A stretch of 14,621 bases of DNA from Anaerolineae bacterium (GTDB taxonomy: Bacteria > Chloroflexota > Anaerolineae > 4572-78 > J111), in contig JAGRCC010000350.1 of assembly GCA_020433785.1 (NCBI GenBank), forward strand, positions 1 to 14,621, in the 5' to 3' direction. A program made the translations under genes and the position numbers. The stretch's first letter is position 1. Every line of letters starts with the position of its first letter. Under the pieces are notes generated by a model. That model was not told the DNA's origin and made no database searches. It saw nothing but the letters and a program-made list of their open reading frames with translations. Below, in pieces: positions 1 to 5,630 of the stretch.

Positions 1-528
1 AAGCATCTGGCCCATTTGCCGGAATTGGCGGGTGAGGTCTTAAAAGAGGGCTATAACGATTTCGAAACCTTAGTTCATCTTTATCACAAGAAGGATCATT
101 TCCTATATCTGGGGCGCGGGGTCAACTACCCGATCGCCATGGAAGGCGCGCTGAAGTTGAAAGAAATTAGTTACATCCATGCCGAAGGTTATCCGGCCGG
201 CGAAATGAAGCACGGCCCGATCGCCCTGATCGATGAAGATATGCCGGTTTTGTGCATTGTCACCCAGGATAATGTCTACGATAAGATGATCAGCCAGGTA
301 GAGCAGGTTCGAGCTCGGGACGGTGTGGTCATCTCACTGGTCAATGAGGGCGATACGATGGTAGCGGAGAAATCGACGCATATTTTGCAGATTCCAAAAA
401 CGCATGCGTTATTAACGCCAATTCTGTCGGTCATTCCGTTGCAACTGTTAGCCTACCACGTCGCTGTACGCCGGGGTGCTGACGTCGATCAGCCTCGGAA
501 TTTGGCGAAGTCGGTGACTGTAGAGTAA
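1..528 (+). CDS. glmS: Glutamine--fructose-6-phosphate aminotransferase (isomerizing), C-terminal part, 5' end outside window
   Basis: GlmS makes glucosamine-6-phosphate from fructose-6-phosphate and glutamine, the entry step to UDP-GlcNAc and peptidoglycan, in the cytoplasm. The visible 175 residues cover the second sugar-isomerase (SIS) domain. Recognisable blocks are GRGVNYPIAMEGALKLKEIS, YIHAEGYPAGEMKHGPIALI and the invariant tail DVDQPRNLAKSVTVE. By homology with the E. coli enzyme, the Lys of LAKS (codon 508-510) forms the Schiff base with the sugar, and the Glu of KLKEIS and His of MKHGP are catalytic. The frame is open from base 1, so the glutaminase half and the first SIS domain lie to the left; the internal TTG at 16 is not the true start. 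The tail is intact and ends at TAA 526-528. It is the only + strand gene in the window and converges on the phosphotransferase gene. Confidence 0.97.
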   Translation, partial: KHLAHLPELAGEVLKEGYNDFETLVHLYHKKDHFLYLGRGVNYPIAMEGALKLKEISYIHAEGYPAGEMKHGPIALIDEDMPVLCIVTQDNVYDKMISQVEQVRARDGVVISLVNEGDTMVAEKSTHILQIPKTHALLTPILSVIPLQLLAYHVAVRRGADVDQPRNLAKSVTVE

Positions 529-566
529 CCTACTGAAAATAGAATTCCAGTTAAAACAAAACTAGT

Positions 567-600
567 AAGAAGGTCAGTCAGTTGAGACTGGCCTTCTTTT
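567..600 (+). terminator. Rho-independent terminator of glmS, possibly bidirectional
   Basis: A 13-bp stem pairs 567-579 with 586-598, with one G-T wobble and a 6-base loop (AGTTGA). It is followed by a run of T (597-600). It starts 38 bases after the glmS stop. The convergent gene ends at 618, so the same hairpin could also stop - strand transcripts. On that strand, however, the T-rich bases (in 551-560) begin about 6 bases beyond the stem, so it is weaker in that direction. Confidence 0.88.
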
Positions 601-617
601 ATTCCGCTGAAAATTGG

Positions 618-3245
618 TTAGGGTATTGGCGACGAATGGCGTTCCAGTAGTTGAATCACGCCGGTGCTGCCGTCAACCAACACTTTGTCGCCGGTTTGGA
701 AGCGCTGGGTGGCCTGGGGGATATTGGCCACGGCGGGTAGGCCATATTCGCGAGCAATGACCGAGCCGTGGGAGAGCAAGCCGCCGGTTTCTACAATTAG
801 CCCGGCGGCCGAATTCAACAGGGCCAGCCAGGCCGTATCGGTCGAAGGCATCACCAGAATGACATTATCGGCGATAGCGTTAAACTCGTCAGGGTGGCGA
901 ACCACGACCACTGTGCCCCGTGCCTGTCCGGGACTGATCGGCAAGCCGATGAAGACGTCGGCTGCGGTGAGGCCGGTAGAATCGGCATAGCCTAACTGAA
1001 TGGCAGGAACTTCGGAATCCTTGATCACAAACGGAGTCGTGGTTTGGGCGTAAATAGCATAAGTTTCTTTACGAACCTGAATCGTCGAGGAGAGCTTTAC
1101 CGCCATGCCCTCTTCAACTCTGAGAGTGCGTTCTATTTCTTCCAAGGTCAGCCAGAAGATATCATCGGGTGTTTCTAACCAGCCGGTCGCCGACCAGGTT
1201 TGACCCAAGGCTAAATGCCACTGTCTAACGGCTGCCATGAATTCGACCAGGTTTTCGTGAAGCTGATCCTGTTTTATCAATAAGTTACGCAGTCGGGCCA
1301 GAATGGGTTGGAGCAACCAGCGACGCCACAAGGGCAGTTGGCTCAATTCAGCGGCATTTTTGGCGACGGCTGTATACGGGCCGGCGTCGTTTTGGGCATA
1401 GGTGGCTATGAGCGCCCGAAGCGCGTCGGGCACTTCACAGTAGCGAGGTTGGCCAGGTTCAACGTCGTAGGTGGCGTGGTGGCCATACTCGGCGAGTAAG
1501 GTTTCGAACCTCTGTTTGAATAGCTCAGACTGAAAGCAGCTTTCTAGAGAATGGGACATCTGGGGGCGACTTGCTTGAACCGATTGGGACCGCACCCATT
1601 GGCTTAACTCTAGTAGTCGCTCGTGCCGCCGCTCCTGATTTAGGTCGGCGCCCTGGGCTGCCGCCGATGTTAGGGTGGTGATGGGCGTTTGCGTCGAGTT
1701 CGTTAACAGTTTGGCTCCAAGCCCGGTTAGGATAATCCGACCAAGGGTCAGGGTGAGTTGGGCTGTTTTTATTCGGCCATAGCATTGAGGTTGTTGGCGA
1801 AGTTGAACCAACAACCGGTCGGCTGAGGGGGCAGCTTGGGGGATAGCTAAATTGGTGATAGCGTGATCGACCGCTTCTTGAATATTGGTTAGGGTGCCGG
1901 TCAGACGGCGGATTTGCTGCCAGATTGACCGGTAGATATGGCGGGCAGCCCAAGCGGTTTTCCAATCGATAGCAAATACAGGGCCGGTGCTGACGGCTTT
2001 TGTATCGCCTAGCATGTGCAGCAAGCTGCCGGAGGTAACACCAACTTGGGCCATCACGGTCTTAACTAACGTTAGATTGAGATAGGGCCGGCCCAAAATA
2101 AGCTTTTCGAGAGGCGACAAGGGGTCAACCTTTAAGCCTAACTCTGTCAAAAAGCGAATGACTTGGGGTTGGATAGCGTCTAAAAGAGCGCCAAACAGGG
2201 GGGAAGGCTGTGATGGTAGATGTTGCGCGTAGCCATGGCGTGTCCATTCCAGATTTTGAGTCGGTTGGATTTGCGGAACCACCGTCGCCGGGCGCGTTTG
2301 TAAAATGAAAAAGTGGTGATCCTGATAAGCCCATTCGATATCTTGTGGTTCACCCATCAGTGCCTGAATTTGCTCTAATTGTCGGGCTAAATCGGCGATT
2401 TGAGCGGTGGTCAGTGGTTGGTCGGTCACTGCCGCGACTTTGGTTGAGGCGGGAGTAACGGTTCCGGAATGCTGCTCAATGATGGGATAATCGGGTGGTT
2501 GGGCGGCAATTTTGTAGTAGTAGGGCTGAATCTGACCGGCGACCAGCGAATTGCCTAAGCCCCAGGTGGCCTCGATGATGATTTCGTCACGTGCGCCGGT
2601 GAGGGGGTTGATGGTAAAGGCCACACCGGAAATTTCCGGAGAAAGCAGAGGCTGGATGATGAGGGCCACCCGAATACTTTGGATAGAGAGGCCATGCACT
2701 TGGCGGTATTTGACCGTTGGCCCGCTTAGCGCCGAGGCCCAACAGCGGGTGATGGCGATGGGCAGGGCGCTGCGAGGAACGCCCAATTCGGTCAGGTGCA
2801 TGCCGGCAAAGGAGTGATCGCGGTGATCTTCATCGATGACGGATGAGCGAACCGCGAAGCTGTTGATATCTGGACTGAAGGTGGATTGCAGCCGGCTGTC
2901 AAGTTCGGCCGAGAGTTCGCCGGCCAAGGGTTTTAGTTTGAGGGCGTCGGCCAACCAATTAAGAGCTTCGGCGGTAACGGCAATATCGGGCGAACCAGCC
3001 CACAACGGCGTCAGTTTGGCGGCCATTATTTGGGCCTTGAAGAACTCGGCAGTTAAAACCAGGCCTAGGGGTACAGTGAGACCATATTTTCTTAGTTGGG
3101 CCAGCCGGAATGCTTTGCCGCCGACCAAAGCCAGGTCGGCGCCTTCAATTTCGTCGAGGTCAAGAAGTCGCCGTTTTGACAAAGTTTGAGAGGTTGGTAA
3201 GGTTAGCAGCGGCTTAAGGCCCAGTTCCCGTGGCTCATTCATCAT
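618..3245 (-). CDS. ATP-grasp/swivelling-His phosphotransferase, rifampin phosphotransferase-like (PEP synthase superfamily)
   Basis: 875 residues in three parts. The N-terminal PPDK-type ATP-grasp domain (about 35-325) has GGKAFRLAQL (Lys44), FAVRSSVIDEDHRDHSFAG (Arg133) and DIEW..ILQTRPA (Glu304, Gln316, Arg318). A poorly conserved middle domain covers about 330-760. The C-terminal swivelling phosphohistidine domain (about 766-868) has ISPGQARG and TGGLLSHGSVIAREYGLPAV, with the phospho-accepting His at 826. The PEP/pyruvate-binding barrel of true PEP synthase is absent. Order, length and His position match rifampin phosphotransferase (about 867 residues, His825 in Listeria as I recall), which moves the ATP beta-phosphate to the drug hydroxyl via His. 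Whether this protein uses a rifamycin cannot be told, because the middle domain sets the substrate. The start is ATG 3245-3243 or the adjacent ATG 3242-3240, and neither has a strong ribosome binding site. The gene overlaps the upstream small ORF by 11 bases, suggesting translational coupling. It is probably cytoplasmic. Confidence 0.82.
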   Translation of the reverse strand: MMNEPRELGLKPLLTLPTSQTLSKRRLLDLDEIEGADLALVGGKAFRLAQLRKYGLTVPLGLVLTAEFFKAQIMAAKLTPLWAGSPDIAVTAEALNWLADALKLKPLAGELSAELDSRLQSTFSPDINSFAVRSSVIDEDHRDHSFAGMHLTELGVPRSALPIAITRCWASALSGPTVKYRQVHGLSIQSIRVALIIQPLLSPEISGVAFTINPLTGARDEIIIEATWGLGNSLVAGQIQPYYYKIAAQPPDYPIIEQHSGTVTPASTKVAAVTDQPLTTAQIADLARQLEQIQALMGEPQDIEWAYQDHHFFILQTRPATVVPQIQPTQNLEWTRHGYAQHLPSQPSPLFGALLDAIQPQVIRFLTELGLKVDPLSPLEKLILGRPYLNLTLVKTVMAQVGVTSGSLLHMLGDTKAVSTGPVFAIDWKTAWAARHIYRSIWQQIRRLTGTLTNIQEAVDHAITNLAIPQAAPSADRLLVQLRQQPQCYGRIKTAQLTLTLGRIILTGLGAKLLTNSTQTPITTLTSAAAQGADLNQERRHERLLELSQWVRSQSVQASRPQMSHSLESCFQSELFKQRFETLLAEYGHHATYDVEPGQPRYCEVPDALRALIATYAQNDAGPYTAVAKNAAELSQLPLWRRWLLQPILARLRNLLIKQDQLHENLVEFMAAVRQWHLALGQTWSATGWLETPDDIFWLTLEEIERTLRVEEGMAVKLSSTIQVRKETYAIYAQTTTPFVIKDSEVPAIQLGYADSTGLTAADVFIGLPISPGQARGTVVVVRHPDEFNAIADNVILVMPSTDTAWLALLNSAAGLIVETGGLLSHGSVIAREYGLPAVANIPQATQRFQTGDKVLVDGSTGVIQLLERHSSPIP

Positions 3246-3465
3246 GGTTTGATTTGCTCTGAAATCCGGATAGGCTGGCTAACGTCAATAGAACAATGAC
3301 TCCGGCTACGCCCCCTGTACAAATCATGGTGGCGTAATTGGGCGGATGTAAAATAAGGCTAAAGGTAGGGCCGATTAAAAGTAAACCCAGCGCTAATAGA
3401 ATACTGCCATAGAAGCCGACCATTGATTGTATAAATAGTGTAACCGTAATATAAAAACCTAGCAA
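3235..3465 (-). CDS. Small hydrophobic membrane ORF; probably the 3' part of a gene interrupted at 3505-3507
   Basis: Read from TTG at 3465 this gives 76 residues with two clear membrane helices (about 13-39 and 45-68) and a polar tail (FQSKSNHDE). No family is recognised. No Shine-Dalgarno sequence precedes the TTG, nor the only internal ATG near the N-terminus (3423-3421). The frame stays open upstream of the TTG for 13 more codons, back to the TAA of the TPR gene, and those codons are also hydrophobic (LLVTISFITVG), completing a further membrane helix. This suggests the ORF is the second half of a longer polytopic protein that begins at 4026. The stop overlaps the start of the phosphotransferase gene by 11 bases. 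It could instead be an independent small membrane protein with a non-canonical start. Confidence 0.5.
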   Translation of the reverse strand: MLGFYITVTLFIQSMVGFYGSILLALGLLLIGPTFSLILHPPNYATMICTGGVAGVIVLLTLASLSGFQSKSNHDE

Positions 3466-3504
3466 GCCAACGGTGATAAAGCTTATGGTGACTAATAGAT
3501 CAAA

Positions 3505-4026
3505 TTACTGAATAAGGGTTAGATCGGTCAGTTCGATCCGGCCGCTCAAAGCTAAGGCCAGCCACTCGCCGGCTGAGATGATGCCGCCGCTCAGCAGGAT
3601 GATCGAAATACCCAACCAGAAGGCGATGATCAACTTTAAAGTCACCGGCCGGCGAGATGTTTGGACGACCTCAGCTTGTTTTTGGCTGCTTTTTTTTCGC
3701 TTGGCTTTAGCTTGTTGTTGTCTGGGGACACCGGTAGATGGATAGGCGGTTAGATGTTCCAGCAGTTTCTGCTTGGCCCATCGATTTTGAGGGTTGATAA
3801 TGACCAGGTTTTCCAGACAGACCCGTTTGTCATCGACGCGGTCAAAAACCTGATAAAGCCAGTACCATGCGGTTTCGTTAGTTTGATCTTGTTCAACCAC
3901 ATCTAACAATAAGAACCGGGCCTGCTCTACATCTCCGGCTTTAGCCGCATCGATGCCCTGTTGTAATACCTGTTGTAATTGATTTGGGATGGCCAAAGAG
4001 TCACCATAGCCGGTAGGTGGTGTCAT
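3505..4026 (-). CDS. TPR-like protein with C-terminal membrane helix (hypothetical)
   Basis: 173 residues. Residues 15-90 read as a tandem TPR-like helical pair (GIDAAKAGDVEQARFLLLDV, then ETAWYWLYQVFD...CLENLVIINPQN), a pattern common in Chloroflexota proteins with the N-terminal soluble part facing the cytoplasm. A Lys/Arg-rich stretch (about 106-127) precedes a single hydrophobic helix (about 131-157). The stop TAA at 3505-3507 is followed in the same frame by 89 sense codons rich in membrane helices, so the native product may have been a 262-residue protein with about four helices. The start ATG 4026-4024 has only a weak GAG upstream. A candidate promoter lies 175-203 bases upstream. It is first in a three-ORF cluster with the phosphotransferase. 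TPRs mediate protein contacts; no specific partner can be named. Confidence 0.75.
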   Translation of the reverse strand: MTPPTGYGDSLAIPNQLQQVLQQGIDAAKAGDVEQARFLLLDVVEQDQTNETAWYWLYQVFDRVDDKRVCLENLVIINPQNRWAKQKLLEHLTAYPSTGVPRQQQAKAKRKKSSQKQAEVVQTSRRPVTLKLIIAFWLGISIILLSGGIISAGEWLALALSGRIELTDLTLIQ

Positions 4027-4200
4027 GCGTTACTCAATTTCACTGTTTAGGTAAGTTATCACTAACTGATTGTAAGGGGCAAATTGAGATTGGTTCGGCT
4101 TTACTTAATTTCGGTCGAGCGCCGGCTGCTCGGCCCGGCTGGTAAAATTTGCCCTAATTTGGGCTGGGCGATCCGTTGTGAGCAAAAAACGATCTATTAA

Positions 4201-4229
4201 ATTTTATCATTTATGGGCACGATCGACAA
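4201..4229 (-). promoter_or_regulatory. Candidate sigma70-type promoter for the TPR/membrane/phosphotransferase cluster
   Basis: On the - strand, TTGTCG (4229-4224) and TAAAAT (4206-4201) are separated by 17 bases. Transcription would start near 4194, giving a leader of about 170 bases before the ATG at 4026. The match is moderate and made by eye. The rest of 4027-4420 shows no plausible gene, only short GC-rich dyads around 4120-4140, the palindrome at 4295 and the terminator near 4363-4392. Confidence 0.4.
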
Positions 4230-4294
4230 GTAAATCGTTAAGATACACCCGCTAAAGTGGAGTTGTTTTGAAATGAGGAAAAGGCATTGAGAGG

Positions 4295-4306
4295 TATTGT
4301 ACAATA
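4295..4306. repeat. Perfect 12-bp palindrome TATTGTACAATA
   Basis: TATTGTACAATA is fully self-complementary and lies about 66 bases upstream of the candidate promoter of the TPR cluster and 57 bases beyond the terminator hairpin of the helix-turn-helix gene. It has the size and symmetry of a dimeric regulator's operator, but chance occurrence in AT-rich intergenic DNA is possible. Confidence 0.3.
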
Positions 4307-4353
4307 AAGTTAAGTTGGTCCTGGGTTACTTCATAGAAAAATTAACCAATCGG

Positions 4354-4392
4354 GAAAAGAAAAATGGTTTGAGCAGACTACCCCAAACCATT
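4354..4392 (-). terminator. Rho-independent terminator of the helix-turn-helix gene
   Basis: A perfect 9-bp stem pairs 4384-4392 with 4363-4371 around a 12-base loop. Read on the - strand it is followed by TTTTTCTTTT. It lies about 28 bases past the stop of the helix-turn-helix gene and isolates it from the TPR cluster. Confidence 0.8.
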
Positions 4393-4420
4393 CGGGAAGG
4401 TTATCTTTATGTGGCGGCGA

Positions 4421-4636
4421 TCAGTTTTCAATAACTTCGACTTTAGTGTCATCTAATACTTGCATCAAATCGTCGCGACGAATACGCCAACTGCGACCAA
4501 CCTGAGAGGCCGGAATGACGCCTAGTTTGCACCATCGCCATATTGTAACGCGGCTGACGCGTAAATATTTGGCCGCTTCGCGGACAGTTAGTATCTCATT
4601 TTGGAACGACTGGTGGGTGTTTTGAGTCGTCATCAT
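4421..4636 (-). CDS. Excisionase/MerR-type helix-turn-helix DNA-binding protein
   Basis: 71 residues if started at ATG 4636-4634. The core ILTVREAAKYLRVSRVTIWRWCKLG followed by VIPASQVGRSWRIRRDDL is a textbook HTH_17 (excisionase family) winged helix: the recognition helix is around SRVTIWRWC, and the wing carries GRSWRIRR. Such proteins act as recombination directionality factors or as small transcription regulators. I prefer the second in-frame ATG because GAGGGG (4651-4646) sits 9 bases before it. The upstream ATG at 4666, giving 81 residues, has no ribosome binding site and lies directly next to a possible -10 (TATATT, 4673-4668). No phage or integrase genes are adjacent; the only recombinase is about 7.3 kb away. 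The neighbours suggest a regulatory role, but its targets are unknown. A terminator follows it. Confidence 0.85.
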   Translation of the reverse strand: MMTTQNTHQSFQNEILTVREAAKYLRVSRVTIWRWCKLGVIPASQVGRSWRIRRDDLMQVLDDTKVEVIEN

Positions 4637-4645
4637 GTTCTTAAT

Positions 4646-4651
4646 CCCCTC
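4646..4651 (-). promoter_or_regulatory. Shine-Dalgarno sequence that fixes the start of the helix-turn-helix gene
   Basis: GAGGGG on the - strand lies 9 bases before ATG 4636. If the ATG at 4666 were used, this purine run would fall inside the coding region, so it supports the shorter protein. Confidence 0.65.
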
Positions 4652-4681
4652 ACTATTTTGTTTCATTAATATACAAGACTG

Positions 4682-4708
4682 TACTTTACTATATAGCAGT
4701 ATACTTTA
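4682..4708. repeat. AT-rich direct repeats upstream of the helix-turn-helix gene
   Basis: The 7-mer TACTTTA occurs at 4682-4688 and 4702-4708, exactly 20 bases (about two helical turns) apart. GTATAC/TATATA-type steps lie between the copies. The block is 46-72 bases upstream of the preferred start codon, where a promoter or autoregulatory operator would be expected. A nearby dyad GATAATGTTATC lies at 4737-4748. No binding protein is shown by the sequence. Confidence 0.35.
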
Positions 4709-4814
4709 TTTTTAGAGAGGTGAACACTGGCAGTCGGATAATGTTATCTATATCCAATGGCTAATTTTATCCCAGTCGCCTAAGCCAAATGGCCTATATT
4801 TAGGGCTAAAAGCC

Positions 4815-5474
4815 TTAATGGTAAACTTTCTCACCGACAATTTCAAGCTGCGTGGCCTTGACAGCAGCCTCGGTACGACTGGTAACGTTTAATTTACCCA
4901 AGATACTACTTACGTGGATTTTTACAGTGCCAATACTTAAATTGAGGCATTCGGCTATTTTTCGGTTGCTAAAGCCTTGGGTCACCAATTCTAACACACT
5001 TCGTTCCCGGTCGGTTAAATGGATAACTTCGATTGGCTCCGGCTCGACAGGTTTGGGTTCACCGTTGAATAAAAATCGGGCGGCTTGAGGATCAAGGGCC
5101 ATACCCCCATTGCTCACTGAACGAATGGCGTCGATTAATTTATTGCCGTCGACCTCTTTAAGCGTGTAGCCATCGGCGCCGGCATTCATCGCAGCACTCA
5201 CATGGTCGTTGTCGATGTGGGCTGTGAGAACAAGAATTTTAGTCTGCGGAGAGTCTTCTTTGATTTTCAAAATGGCTTCAATACCGTTCCCCTTGGGCAT
5301 AAATAAGTCCATCAGCACGATATCGGGCTGTAACTCTTTGACTTTGTTAAATGCTTCAAGGCCATCTTTGGCTTCACCAATAACGTGTAGATCTGGTTCG
5401 GTGTTGACAATCATTTCGATACCTCGACGCACGACGGTATGATCATCTACAATTAAAAGTTTGGTGTAGTTCAT
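4815..5474 (-). CDS. Two-component response regulator, NarL/FixJ (LuxR-type HTH) family
   Basis: 219 residues. The receiver domain (about 5-120) has the complete acidic pocket and switch residues: Asp10, Asp11, phospho-acceptor Asp56 (LMDLFMP), Thr84 and Lys106. A short Pro/Glu-rich linker (about 135-148) leads to a LuxR-type HTH (about 150-210) with LTDRERSVLELVTQGFSNRK and the recognition helix region SIGTVKIHVSSILGKL. Phosphorylation should drive DNA binding and transcription control. The start ATG 5474 is supported by GGAGAGGA 7 bases upstream. It lies 156 bases downstream of the NarL-type sensor kinase on the same strand and is its obvious partner. The gap carries no evident terminator, so co-transcription is possible. 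Target genes cannot be inferred. Confidence 0.95.
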   Translation of the reverse strand: MNYTKLLIVDDHTVVRRGIEMIVNTEPDLHVIGEAKDGLEAFNKVKELQPDIVLMDLFMPKGNGIEAILKIKEDSPQTKILVLTAHIDNDHVSAAMNAGADGYTLKEVDGNKLIDAIRSVSNGGMALDPQAARFLFNGEPKPVEPEPIEVIHLTDRERSVLELVTQGFSNRKIAECLNLSIGTVKIHVSSILGKLNVTSRTEAAVKATQLEIVGEKVYH

Positions 5475-5554
5475 GGATAATTCCTCTCCAAATTGAATTA
5501 GCTTAACTCTTTAAAGACCGATCACAAAATTTCTATTTTACAGGTACCTACCCC

Positions 5555-5573
5555 CATATACCATATACTATAC
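5555..5573. repeat. Short tandem CATATAC repeat in the kinase-regulator gap
   Basis: CATATAC at 5555-5561 is followed directly by CATATAC at 5562-5568 and a partial TATAC at 5569-5573. The block is 81-99 bases upstream of the response regulator start codon, beside the 8-bp palindrome AGGTACCT (near 5542-5549). The rest of the gap 5475-5630 holds only the ribosome binding site. It could be an operator, for example for autoregulation, but this is not established. Confidence 0.3.
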
Positions 5574-5630
5574 ACGACTGCACTACGAAATAAGATTAGA
5601 AGAATATGAGAATTTGGTTTGAATTTGCAA

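Noticed and set aside
4634..4666. Upstream ATG giving an 81-residue helix-turn-helix protein
   Set aside because: There is no ribosome binding site before it, a GAGGGG lies just before the second ATG, and the extension is not part of the domain.
4735..4815. Terminator after the response regulator gene
   Set aside because: An AAGGCT/AGCCCT stem of about 6 bp is present just after the stop but has no T run; it is too weak to call.
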